Shown: piece after piece, positions 49,564-60,505 of the stretch
Numbering within the stretch: position 1 is the first letter of the stretch
How the letters are laid out: each line of letters opens with the position of its first letter
From: Cubamyces lactineus
Lineage: Eukaryota; Basidiomycota; Agaricomycetes; Polyporales; Polyporaceae
Direction: 5' to 3'
DNA length: 64,000 bases
NCBI GenBank assembly: GCA_022376465.1
Contig: JACDTU010000027.1
Coordinates: forward strand, 248,001-312,000
Position numbers and translations under genes: made by a program
The notes under the pieces: model-generated
What the model was told of the DNA's origin: nothing
Database searches by the model: none
Seen by the model: the letters and a program-made list of their open reading frames with translations, nothing else

Positions 49564-49980
49564 TGTTACGACGAGCCTAGATCGGTCACGGCGAGCGACG
49601 TCCTAGGGATCGGACCAGAGGTCTCCAGTAGTTCGAGTCGAGTAGAGGTTCAGAGGAATAGGCAATGGATAACCAGGTCGAGCTGAGGATCCCGAGTGGA
49701 TCCTCTGGTCTTAAATACAGGAAGAGAGACATGGACACGTCGGCGCCACGTAGGCGCCACGTACCGTGAGAGTCCAGTATAACTACGTAGAGTCAGGGCT
49801 GGGAGTACAGATGATGTGGCGATGACGTGGCGGAAGGTGATAGGGTAGTAATACAACAGCCGTGTGAACCGGTGGGAAAGGGTGACGTGGCATGGGAAAG
49901 GATGACGTGGCATAACGGAGGCACGAGGGAGAGAGAGGAAAAGGAAACTGGGTGACCGTGACACAGTGAGCGTCGTAACA
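49564..49980 (-). repeat. 5' LTR of C1
   Basis: 417 bp. On the minus strand it begins TGTTACGACGCTC, has a TATTTAA box, then AGCTCGACCT 33 nt after the start of the box. The PBS AGGTCGAGCT (minus strand 49561-49552), 2 nt after the LTR, is its exact complement. Confidence 0.92.
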
Positions 49981-50784
49981 GTGGTGGGACAGGGATGGAG
50001 GACACTGGCAGTGGTGAGTGGACGCAAAGACGAGAGCTTGAGGACGTCAGAAGGTGAGCGGACGACGGTGACAGCGGGAGGACGGCAGTGCGACCGAGAG
50101 GATGACGGCAACAGTCGGACCGTGACGCTGAGATGACGGCTTGACAACTGCAGAGCCTGAGGTGGGCTCGGAGGGATGTGAATGTAAGAGGGCGGAGACT
50201 CGGACTTGTGGGCGAGGATGACTCACCAGATGGGACTCGTCTGTGGAGAATTGGGCCGTCTGACAACTGCGACTATTAATGCGAGCTGTATGTTAGCAAG
50301 GGACACACAATGCAGATACTGTTTAGCTTCGTACCTTAGGTTCTATGACGGAGGATGGAGAGGGACTCTGACGACTCGGACCTAAGGTTGAGGTAGATGG
50401 GGATGCGCATGAGCAGGGGATTATACTCGCCGCTCGCCACCGCTACGAGTTGGACGAGAGTAAACGTACCTGACGCTGACAGTGAGTCCGCAGTGCTTGA
50501 AATCGTAAGGGCGAAGGGCATCGCTCCTCAGGTCAGGCGGGGTCTTGAACCACCAATGTACGGGGGCCCGTCGGGAGGGCGATACGCCACTATCTCTTGG
50601 TCCGGCGGCGGGCCATGTGTCCCGGCGAGCGGTCGGTATCTGGGGGTGGATGGTCAGTGCGTTGTGCTGACTCTACTCTCCAACTTCTCGCTGCCAGCCC
50701 CCCATCCTAGGCCCTCAGTCTCCACGTCAACGTCGCACCGCTCTCTACATTGTTCAACCCTCCCGTTCCGACTGCCACCACAAC

Positions 50785-52696
50785 ATGGCAAAAACGAGCA
50801 GTACTCAAGACACTGTGGTGCCGGCGAGCTCTCGTATGACTACCCGAGCGAAGAACCAGAATGCTCACCCTGGTCTTCCGGACATGGCGGGATGGGATCC
50901 AGACAACCCTGAGCGTGTCCCCATTCCTCCGGCGTAATGCCGTGAGCAAGCTGCCGTTGCAAGGAAGGAGAAGGCGATCATGAAAGCACGCGAAGTTGCT
51001 GCGCGTGATACGGCCATCCAGAAGGCCGCAGAACTAGAGGCAAAGATGCAAGCTGAGGATCATGCAGCAGACAAAGCCCGACGGAAGCCTCCCTGCCCCA
51101 GGCCTCGCGCGCTGACCCAAAGGACTGAAAAACTGTCAGTTGTAGCCCAGGAGGTGCCTGAACATGGTGAGCACACTCCTCACCGTGCCCAACTTGCGAT
51201 GCTCGGAGGCCTTGACAATGTTCTGCCAGAGGTGACCCCAGCCACAGCGTTGAGTAGCAAGGACACCGGCTCCTCTCATAGAGACGGAGCGGGTCAAATC
51301 TACGCACGAATGGAACCTGAGAAGGAGGTAGATGCAGGTCAGTTATCGGCAACGTTGCCAGAACAGGGAACTCGGACGTACTTCCAGACGTGGCTGACTC
51401 CGAGCTTGCTAGATGCGCCTCAGGCAGTGGACCGTCTCGAATCCGCTAGCGGTCAATCAAAGGCCGCTTTCTTGGCAAGCCTTGAGAGCGATGACAGCAG
51501 TTCGGAATTTGATCCGGATGCGATGGAGGAAGACCAGCTGCTCCAGTCCAACACCACTAGCAAGGACAGTGAAGAAGAGGAGGAGAAGCAAACAGTGCGC
51601 AAGCGCGCTAAGCAGAAGGCACGTCGTTCTGATGTCACAAGCGCACGTAAGAAGCTGGAAGTTCAAGTTGCCTCAAAGCGCAAGGCTGTGACTGACCATG
51701 CCGAAGCTGAAGCGTTGTACGTTCCTGTGCATTGTTCTCAACCTTGAGCTGAACTCTGACTCACTCACTTACCGCTTCGCCCTCGGCATTATCAGCAAGC
51801 CCACCGGCGTCCCAGTCGTGATCAACAAGAAGGCGAAAACTTCAGCTACGCCCTCGGGTCTGCGCAAGAACTGGGAACGTGGCGCTTCGAGTCGTTTGCA
51901 ATCCACTAGCAGGGCTCTGGTTCAATCTACTTCAGTGCAAAACACCAGGAACGGGACAGCCTCAACTCAGAAGATCTGAGGCAGTATCAGTTCGAAGTAA
52001 GTCTCTTCAATTATGTATACTACGCTTGCCGCCACTGATGTATGTACGTTGTCATAGGACATCGCCTGCCGCGCACAAGCATCGCTCAATCCCACGCAGC
52101 GCGGGAGCTCATTCCCGCACGACGGTCGTCGCTGTGGACGCCTTCAAAGCAACTGGAGGTATTGACGAGTACAACAGCGGGCTGCACGATGAGAGCGATG
52201 TTGATGAACGCACCGCTCTCGTACCCCACTCAACGCCTATCACCTGGCGTGACGACCAAGCTGACTCTGACTCTGACCATGAGCAGCTTGCCCCCTCCGA
52301 CGCTGAGCACCACGCTTGCGGTAGGTACCCTTCAATCTGAGTATATCTGGATCCCAGCTAATGTATCTACAGATGGAGCGTGCTCTTCGAGCGTGGTCAA
52401 CCGGACACAAGGTCATCGCCATGGGCCAGCCAGGGTTCTTCTTGTCCGACAACTGGAACGATAGACCTGTGGCGGTGTCTAGCAAGGGTACCGTGAAGGC
52501 GGTCACGAAGGTCGCCGAGCTCTTCAAGCGAGCGCAGAATCTCGAAGAGATGCGTTGGTGCGAACTCATCAATGAGGCCCGGAAGTTCTACCATCAGCAC
52601 AAGTCAACCCAAGAGAAGCAAGCTATTGTGGTTGAGTCCGCGAGCGAAGTGGAGATGACCGAGTCCGACGTCATGTCATCCGAGGACGAGGACTAG
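50785..52696 (+). pseudogene. Accessory gene of Plavaka element E
   Basis: Divergent to the transposase. ATG 50785, one in-frame TAA at 50935-50937, then the same frame continues to about 51716 (Lys/Ala-rich helix KAREVAARDTAIQKAAELEAKM, acidic Ser stretch). Likely introns: about 51717-51795 (GTACGT...ATCAG), 51997-52057 (GTAAGT...CATAG), and one ending TCTACAG before 52373. Later exons carry SGLRKNWER, DAFKATGGIDEYNSGLHDES and ALRAWSTGHKVIAMGQPGF, ending with an acidic tail at 52696. Proteins of this kind are, as I recall, found beside Plavaka transposases. Function unknown, probably nuclear. Confidence 0.6.
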
Positions 52697-53326
52697 CAAT
52701 GGTACGTATGATGAGAACCTAAGCAGACTTCTCACTGACAGCTTTGTAGATTGGCCCCAGTTCTGATATTCAAAGTTGCGGTACCCGCGTTCGCTCTGCT
52801 CAACCATGTGTACGATACGAAGGCCCGGGTGTTCAACCACCTGCGGCGCATGTCAGTTTGTCTCCGTACAATCTCTTCACACCACTGTCCTAGTATCTCC
52901 ATGATGTCTGCTCCTCCAGACCCTGTCCCCGCTTGTATGACGGATGTCCAACCATCCCGTCCAACCTCTTATCTCTCTACCTGTCTGCGCATGCCTGTAG
53001 AGTGCAACTCATGTAGTATGATTTACTGCACAATATACCAGCACTTTTCGTATGCATGGCGTCTTCAGAAGTTTGAAATAAGCCTCATGCAAGTCTACAA
53101 TGAAGTCCGATCAATAACTAAGTGCGGCATTCTCGCTGTCTTAGTGAGTCCTTCGATGGTGTCTTACTGGTGTTATGAATTACTTGGATAACTTAGGTAC
53201 ATTGGCAAGTCGAGACCCGACTGGTGCAGAAAAGGGACTGGCGTTGTGAAGCCAGTGACTTGTCATGACTTGCGCACCTTGAATAACTTGACACCGGTCC
53301 CAAGTCAAGGTGTCAAAATGCTGATG

Positions 53327-55219
53327 GATGCATCTAAGGTCGCAACAGGCGCTGTACTACGACAGCAAGGGGAAGATGGACGATGGCATCCATGTGCCTA
53401 TTTGTCCAAATCTTTCACTCCTGCGGAGCGGAACTATCAGATTTATGATAGAGAATTGTTAGCCATTGTTCGAGCTCTCGAAGCATGGCGACATTTTCTA
53501 CAGGGATCCCCTCATCCTGTGGAAATTCTCTCAGATCACAAAAATCTGACGTATTTCCGTACGGCGCAGAAGTTAAATCGTAGACAAGCTTGATGGCATT
53601 TATTCCTCTCGGAATTCAACATTGCAATCAAGCATCAACCTGGAAAATCCCTCACTCAAGCAGACGCCCTTTCTCGGAGATCAGGGCATGACGGGGGGGA
53701 AAATGACAACAAGGACGTCGTTGTCCTAGGATCAGAATTGTTTGTCAAGGCTACCAATGTCGAGCTTCAAGAGCACATTAGGGATAGCAAACTACGGGAT
53801 ACCTCGGTAGTGGAGTACATTACTCTAAAAGGAAAGGCTACCAAATGCCCAGAGTTCGGCAAACCAGAAGATTGGTCCGACGATGATGGAATACTTCTGT
53901 ACAAAAACAGAGTATATATTCCACCAGATAATCAGTTGTACCATGATATAGTCAAGTTGTATCATGATGCGCCGATTATGGGACACCCAGGAGTCCAGAA
54001 GACCTACGATTTGGTTAAACGGGAATATATGTGGCCAGGCATGCGAAAATTCATCACGCAATATGTCAAGGGTTGCGCAGCTTGTCAAACATGCAAGGTC
54101 AATACACATCCCCTCAAACCAGGTTTAATTCCCATTCAACATAGTGGGGATACTAGGCCTTTCCGGACGATCACTATGGATTATATCACCGATTTACCAG
54201 AGTCGGATGGGTTCAATGCCATCCAAGTGGTAGTCGATCATGATGTATCCAAGGCGGCGGTATTCTCTCCCTGCACAAAAAATATTACGGCTGAAGGAGC
54301 CATGGATATTCTGCAAAGAGATGTATATTGCAGGTTCGGATTACCCGCAAAGATTATCTCGGATCGAGGACCGCAATTCGTCTCCAAGGCATTCAAAGAA
54401 TTACACAACAGCCTAGGAATCGAAACTGCGCTCAGTACGGCCTATCATCCGCAAACGGATGGGGAAACGGAACGAGTCAATCAAGAACTCGACTTAGCAC
54501 TTCGACTCTACTGTGCTAACAATCCGGATACCTGGGCCAAACTGCTGCCTCAATTCGAATTCGCGCATAATCAGCGGACACACTCTGTCACAGGAAAATC
54601 CCCTTTTGAACTCCTCTATGGATTTCAGCCAGAGGCCGTTGGGACAGTCAGAACAACCCCAAAGCATCCAAGTATGGAGCAGAGGCTTCAAAGTCTTCAA
54701 GAAGCCAGGGAGAATACAATCGCTGCGCATGCTCAAGCGGCCGCAGCAATGTCAAAAAGGCTCCCTGCTGCTCAAGTACCGCTGAAGCAAGGAGACAAGG
54801 TTCTTCTCGACACAAAGAACCTCAGGCTCCCATATGCCTCCAGGAAGTTAATTCCAAAACGAGTGGGACCATTCACAATCATCAAGGTCTTGGGACCGGT
54901 CACATTCAAATTAAAACTTCCGGAGACATGGAAGATACACCCCGTCTTCCACGCAGCGCTACTCACCCCGTACCACACAACAAAGGAGCACGGCCCAGAC
55001 TACATCCGACCTCCACCGGTTCCAACCCCAGAGTCGACTGAAGGGGAGGAATGGGAGGTAGAGGCGATCCTAAGTCACCGCACTAGAGGTACCCAAAAGC
55101 AGTATCTCGTGGCTTGGAAGGGTTGGCCTGCGTCGGAAAATTCTTGGGAGCCAGAAAAGCATCTCAAGAATGCGCAGACGGTCCTGCGTAACTATAAGAA
55201 GAGGCACAAGTTGCAGTGA
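53327..55219 (+). pseudogene. pol: Pol of A2, 3' part (RNase H, integrase, chromodomain)
   Basis: Resumes the pol frame right after E (DASKVATGA of RNase H). TGA at 53591-53593 replaces the CGA of RRQARW in other copies. From 53594 it is open: integrase with HHCC-type finger (first His changed to Tyr: LYHDAPIMGHPG), D-D-E (TMDYI, ISDRG, GETERV) and chromodomain to 55219. Confidence 0.9.
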
Positions 55220-55285
55220 AAGAGTCAACGCACTTCCCTCTCAAATAATTTTTCAAATTTTCTCAACAATTCTTATAACTTCACA

Positions 55286-56580
55286 ATGGTCTACACTCGC
55301 ACTCGTCTCACTGAACGTCACTTCACTGAGGGCTCGAGACGTCATATCCCTCGCCCTCCTAACTTCATTCGTGAACGGCGAACGGTATTCTACAATCATC
55401 TTCCCCGACACACGGTTTCTATTCACAACGAAGGTACCCTCTCCGATCGCATTGGCTGGGTTATCGTCCATCCCGACCTCTATAGCCATGTCGAGGCTAG
55501 GGTCTCCCATCTCCCCGAGGTTAAAGACCTCATCGACGTCTACCGCGCTCTGGCTAGGGCCACTCCCTCGTACGCCGTTCTCCTCAAATACAACAAGAGA
55601 ACGCCGGCGTCCAAGTCGGAGAAGAAGAAGGTGGTTCAAGTCGTGAGCGAGGCCTACCAAGCGGTGATCCATGCGGCAGAGAAAGTCATGTCTATGCTCG
55701 CTAACCCCCAGGTCGGGGGGTTCTCTCGGATCTCATGCCGCTTCGCAACCAGCATAGTACCCAGAACTGAGGACATGTTTTCTGGCCTACACGTCTCGAC
55801 GACTATCAGAAGCCTTTCGGAGCGGATTCCTCAGAAGAGGATGAAGACAAGGACGAGGAGCACTCTGGAGGATGGTCCACTCCCTCGACGGACCCTTGGA
55901 AGGTCTCCACCCCCGACCCTGAGGAGGAGGCTATCAAGTGGGGTCTGACTCCGGTTGAGGAGTCCACTCCCTCCCTTGTCTCTTCTTGTTCCGACTCACC
56001 TTGCTCTGAGGTCGAGTCTTTCGACTTACTCCCGGAGCTTGATCATCTTGAGCTCAGCACCGTCGATGAACTTTCGGAAGAGGAGTTTCACGACACCCTC
56101 AAGGTCGCTGTTAGGGCTCCTTCTCCTCCTCCCCCTCCTCCGACAACTCTCCTCAAGAATGTCGAGGGTCCTCATGGACGATGCGTTTTCTTTCGAGGAA
56201 CTGGAGAAGATCGACTCGGTTATATCAACTACAATGGCGACATTTTCATGGTCCCTAACAAAGACTTCGGCACTTCAGTCACCCAAATCATGGCTTTCTA
56301 CCATCTTCAGTGGCCGGAGGCTTCAGTTAGGACTACCAAGGCAGCTTCCCTTCTCATCGACGACGTCATCGCTCGAAGGAGAAATTTTCCTGCTTTCAAG
56401 GTCGAAGCAGAACGCATTCCGACGACTTACCGCCAAGCTATAGGTATGTCGACAACGGAGTGTGCGCTGTGGGACCGTATTCAGGTGGTGGGTAACGAAG
56501 CTGATCTCATTAACATCTCTTTGGACGTTTATCGCCCAGAGGTTGTTGAGAGAAACCCTAACGCTATATTAGATCTCTAA
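55286..56580 (+). pseudogene. ORF3 of A2, frameshifted
   Basis: Homologue of 14131-15423. Open from ATG 55286, but a 1-nt deletion near 55715-55725 relative to A1 shifts the frame. The C-terminal domain is recovered in another frame and ends at 56580. Confidence 0.8.
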
Positions 56581-56614
56581 GGTCGAGGACGACCTTCAGC
56601 GGAGGGGGAGCTGA

Positions 56615-57145
56615 TGTTACGAATGTACGATAGGCTGTTTACGAACGTTACGATTAGTTATGGACTTGCGCTACGTTCTCTGTACGATACAGATATGGCG
56701 AACTCTAGGGTTGTAGCTATGGTTCTTTCGGACAGGAACGTTCTCGTCTTAGCTAGGACTTTCTAGCACTTACTCTATACTTACCATATAGGGGTGCACA
56801 GTCGCTTCTGCACAGCCGCCCGCAGTGCACAGCAGCACTGCCACAGTGGTACTAGGTTCATCTAGCGCTGACTACGACGTACCAGAAAGTCCTTGAATAC
56901 GCTAGAACATTCCTCTCTTTGGTCTCTGAACATGTATATAAGAGGCCACGCCACAGAGCGACCCTCAGCTGTCAGTCTCTTCGCGAATTATGAACTCGGA
57001 TTGCTCGTTAACTCACTTTCAACTGAACAAGTTACTACGCGCTTATCTTCGAAAAGCTAGGGCTAGTAATTGAATAGAAACAAGCTCTCTATTCATTGAC
57101 GTCTTAAGGCTTGATAGTTTAAGAGTCACGCTCGAAAGCGTAACA
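56615..57145 (+). repeat. 3' LTR of A2
   Basis: 531 bp, preceded by the polypurine tract at about 56598-56614. It retains more CpG sites than the 5' LTR at 23690-24219. Its right end abuts coding sequence of the truncated gene 57146-58192. Confidence 0.9.
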
Positions 57146-58192
57146 TCATCTCCTCCCGCTGCTCCTCCTTGTTGACCAGGAGGTCGATGACCCGCCCCGC
57201 GGTGCGCCGGTTGCGCTGCACCGCGACGAGCAAGTGCTCGAGGAGCTCTCAGTCGGAGAGCTTCTCCGGGTCGTCGGACCACTGGAGGTCGGACTTCCCA
57301 ACCTCCAGAAGTCCGGAGCTGGCGGACATGCAAGGGCCCGTCGACGAGCCCGCGATGCTCGGGCCTCGGGCTACTACCGTCCGTGCTGGGGGGTTAACTC
57401 CGGGTGGTGCTACGAACGTCCACCGGACCTCACCTGGTTGGAGCGGCTTCTCCACCGCCTTCTCCACCGTCTTCTCCTTCTCCTTCTCCTTCCCCTTGCC
57501 CTTCTCCGCCCGCACCTTCTCCGAACTCCGAACTCCGGTGGGCGCGGGGGTCTCGAACCCGTTGTCGTCGACGACAACGGCGGCGGACTTGACCTTCTTG
57601 CGTTGAGGGCTCGGGGCCTCCTCCTTGCGCGCGATCCGGGCCTGGATGTCCGCGGGCAACCCACGAGCCCCGACGCACGCGCGCGACCGGGCCTTTTGAC
57701 ACTGGATGCAGCTCGACGTCCGCTTCCCCGCACGGAACCGGCACGCGATCTGCTTCGCAGCGCACCGGTCGCACTTCGCCCTGTAAACCCCGTGTTAGAC
57801 CGTACTCCGTACTCCGTCCTCCGACCAGACTTACCGCGGGACAAGCAACTCCGCGTTGTCCTCCTCCGACGACGACGACTCCGGCTCCTCGTCCTCCGCG
57901 GGACGCTTGCTCCCCCACGCGGAAGTCCCGGCCTTCGCGAGGGCAGCCTGGCGAATCAACGCCGCTGCCTTTTGCGCGGCCTCGTACTCCGCGCGCTCCT
58001 TCTCCTCTCGCGCTCGCTCTTCCTCCGCCTGTCGCGCCCTGTAAACCACTGGTTAGCCGAACTCCGTACCCCGAACTCTGTCAACTCTGGTACTTACGCC
58101 TCCGCTGCCACGGCCTCCTCAGCCGCCGCCTTCATCCGGAGTTGCGCGAGGTGGGCCTCCAAGGCCTGGATATTGTCGAGGGTGCTGAACAT
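57146..58192 (-). pseudogene. Truncated three-exon gene, Cys-rich protein of unknown function
   Basis: Exon 1 58098-58192 (ATG 58192-58190), exon 2 57835-58038, exon 3 from 57780; introns GTAAGT...ACAG of 59 and 54 nt, both phase 2. The first 276 codons reach TGA 57251-57249; the same frame continues with a plausible helix (ELLEHLLVAVQRNRR) until the A2 LTR at 57145, so it looks disrupted. The protein has an N-terminal coiled coil (QALEAHLAQLRMKAAAEEA, Glu/Arg/Ala-rich), an acidic Ser stretch, a Cys cluster (CDRCAAKQIAC, then CIQCQKARSRAC) and a Lys/Glu-rich tail. High GC and clean introns differ from the elements around it. Zinc-binding is inferred. Confidence 0.65.
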
Positions 58193-58503
58193 GGTGCTGG
58201 TGGTGGTGGTAGCGGATAGAGAGCGAGGAAGAACTGGCTAAGTCTCACCCCCGTCTTATATACACCTTTCTTCATCAATTCTGACCCTGCCCCGATTCTT
58301 GATCTCCGTTCCCTGGACTTATCGGATTACCTTTTTTGGACAGACTTCCATTTCCCTTCACTATAGGCCCTCAAGGGTTCGGGCCTAGGGGGGAGGCACT
58401 GTTACGCTCCGTGCTGTAACCCCGAAGTCCGATCCCCGAACCTCCGTACTCCGCTCCTTACTCCGCGTTACGTACTCCGTTCCTCCGTACTCCGTTCTTC
58501 CGT
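58193..58503 (-). promoter_or_regulatory. Upstream region of the truncated gene
   Basis: A TATATAAG box lies on the minus strand near 58256-58263, about 65 nt before the ATG. Farther up (58430-58500) is a run of irregular CTCCGTA-type repeats. No ORF supported. Confidence 0.5.
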
Positions 58504-58789
58504 TGAAGCGTCTAACCCACCCGTAAGGGAAGGATACTACTCAGGCCGAGAGCCTTTGTAGGTCGAGGCCTGCTGGCAGGGGAGAGGGGAGAGGACGCGA
58601 AGGAGAGGGGAGGTTGGAGTCGGGTGCCCTGTGTCTGGCGCGAACCGTAGCGAAGCCTAGGACCAAAGGGAATGAGTAGAGAGGGTTGGCTGGCCTTTGC
58701 GAAGGATGCGACGCTGGCAAAAGCGCAGAGAAAGGGTTCGCGGATACACCAGGAAGGAGAGAGGAGGAAGGGGACGAGGGGAGAGGAGT

Positions 58790-59475
58790 GCGGGCTGTCG
58801 ATTTCGCAAATGTCGCGGAGTTTCGCAGATTTTCGCAACACGCAGTTTCGCCAACTTTTCGCGGAGTCTGTCCTCGTGGCTTCGCGCCGTTTCGCAGCTA
58901 AGTGGTTTCGCAGATTTTCGCAAGGTCGTCGCGACAGTTCGCAGTTCGCAGTTCGCCGTTCGCAAGTTCGCAGTTCGCAGTTCGCAAGTTCGCAGATTTC
59001 GCAGGTCGTAAATATCACAAGTGAGAGACCCTAAGGGTATGGGGGGAAGGGAATCTGTATTGTCCAACCTCGCAAAGGGTACAGAGATGGGAGAGGATGG
59101 GAGAGGATGTCGCAGGTTCGCTGGATGGAAAGGGAAGGAGGGGAGCACTGCTAGCCTTGCAATCCACAGGCTTCACATCTTCGCGTCTTCGCAGACTTCG
59201 CAGTTGCAAGCTTCGCAGGTTCGTGGTTGGCAGGTTTGCAGCAGTCGCAGAGTATATGAAGGAAAGGAGGGGAACGCAGCTAGCTTTTACACAAACTCCC
59301 ACAATCCTGCAGACGTAGCACTCGCAACTTTGCACTCTGAACTCGCAGGGTTTCGCAGGTTTTGCAGGCTTTGGGGGTTTGCTGTCTTCGCAGTTCGCAG
59401 TCGCAGGGTTTGCTCTCTTCACAGTTCGCAGTCGCAGGGTTTGCTGTTGCAGGGTTCGCAGTCGCAGGCAAAAGA
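58790..59475. repeat. TTCGCAG-rich low-complexity tract
   Basis: Dozens of TTCGCAG/TTCGCAA units with irregular spacing, densest at 58930-59000 and 59380-59465. Apparent ORFs on both strands here are products of the repeat and are not called genes. Confidence 0.75.
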
Positions 59476-59879
59476 TTCGTAAGGTATCAAGTTATAGATT
59501 AGCAGAGGACGTGTGTACAGAAGAAGGATTGCAGCTGAAAGACTCTAGCAGTAGTGAAGGGAAGTGGGGATGTGTCGTATGGTGGGGGAAGGGGGCCAAG
59601 TTCTCTGTCTGCCAGCTCCCGGAGGGAGGAGCGTATGGTACTCGACTCTGGAGGGGGGGGATGCTGTGCTACAGTCCATCAAGTCTTGGCGAGGCCACCT
59701 GGCCTCATCGCGGGGCCAGCTCGCCACGCGACCTCTCCGCAGCCTCCTATAGGCTCTGCTCTACCTCTCGCGCCATATGGCGCCATTCCGCATTGTTTCC
59801 GTTGGCCGATACGGTCCGTAGCTGGGCACAACACGTCCGCGAGGGCAAGGGGAGTGGGGCAGAGATCCACAGGAGTCCG

Positions 59880-60505
59880 AGCGTGCAGGCGCGAATGCTC
59901 CAGGTGTGCACAAAGGGTCCCGCAGACGTGCAAAGAGTCGCGCGAGGTCGCAACTGGCAAAGGTGTAGACGAGACTACCGCGGAAAGGAGGGGAGACTCC
60001 GCAGCGATAGCCCCCCCGCTCTGAGTCTGGACTGGCACCATGCGCATCACCGCGTGGGTGCACCGAGTGCACCGCGAGGCTAGCAAGTGTGCCACTCTCT
60101 AGCACGTCCCTGTCGGCTTGAGGGTGGCTTCGCAAATGATGTAGCGCCATCTTCGCTGACTTTCACTGGCTTGCTATAGCCTGTCAAGGAGGGTAGGCAG
60201 CTCGCAAGTGATGCAGAGTGTTTGCGGGAGAGGTGGTGGCTTCGCAGGAGGAGCAGTGTCTTTGCGGGAGGAGTAGTGTGCTTGCAAGGGAATAGGATGT
60301 GTTCGCGTGATGCGCCAGACCAGGATGGAAGAGAGATGCAAAGGGGAAGTCACTGAGGGGAGTTGCAGAGTCGCATGAGAGGGAGCAGAGGCTTCGCCAG
60401 ACAGTACATTAGAGGGAGAGCCTTCGCACGAGGGCTGCTAGCACAAGAGGCAGCTGGAGAGCGCCGTTAGCGAAGGTGCGAGTTTGTTCTTCTAAGCCTA
60501 GGCAG
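59880..60505. repeat. Dispersed non-coding repeat R2
   Basis: Same family and orientation as R1 (4321-4933); see there for shared landmarks. R2 is complete relative to R1 on the left and continues into CTCCGTA-type repeats at 60510-60600. The stretch 60600-61110 holds no gene I can support. Confidence 0.75.

Larger units (their letters stand above)
33389..49980 (-). mobile_element. Ty3/Gypsy chromovirus C1, carrying A3 in its 3' LTR
   Basis: Minus strand. 5' LTR 49564-49980 (417 bp); 3' LTR 33389-33531 plus 42467-42740 (417 bp without A3). TSD GTGGT at 33384-33388 and 49981-49985. Order: LTR, self-PBS, Met-free leader, gag, -1 frameshift, pol with chromodomain, TM1, TM2, zinc-knuckle ORF, polypurine tract, LTR. 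Four in-frame TGA codons make it defective. Confidence 0.93.
29212..53326 (-). mobile_element. Plavaka-type (CACTA superfamily) DNA transposon E, split by C1
   Basis: Ends are CATCAGCA...TGCTGATG, with imperfect inverted similarity for about 30 bp. Subterminal inverted repeats of 16 bp (29252-29267 and 53247-53262, one mismatch) are present. The flanks are GA on both sides (29210-29211, 53327-53328); A4 has the uninterrupted sequence with a single GA, an empty site. Net length without C1 is about 7.5 kb. It carries a transposase gene (minus) and a divergent accessory gene (plus). Confidence 0.88.
23690..57145 (+). mobile_element. Ty3/Gypsy element A2, degenerate and multiply interrupted
   Basis: LTRs 23690-24219 (530 bp) and 56615-57145 (531 bp) differ at many positions, many at CpG, so this copy is old. 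Internal parts: 24220-27819, 28240-29211 and 53329-56614, split by the C solo LTR and by Plavaka E with its contents. The outer flanks (GTACC and TCATC) do not form a target duplication. Gag has two stops, pol a frameshifting 83-bp duplication plus a TGA, ORF3 a 1-nt deletion. Confidence 0.9.

Noticed and set aside
23685..57150. Target-site duplication for A2
   Set aside because: Flanks GTACC and TCATC do not match at any offset tried; boundaries are set by LTR ends only.
58520..58535. TAAGGG in the 86-bp inverted repeat as telomeric sequence
   Set aside because: A single unit only, no tandem array.
58657..60095. Long ORFs on both strands inside 58657-60095 as genes
   Set aside because: They follow the TTCGCAG repeats and appear in several frames at once; no domain or intron signal.
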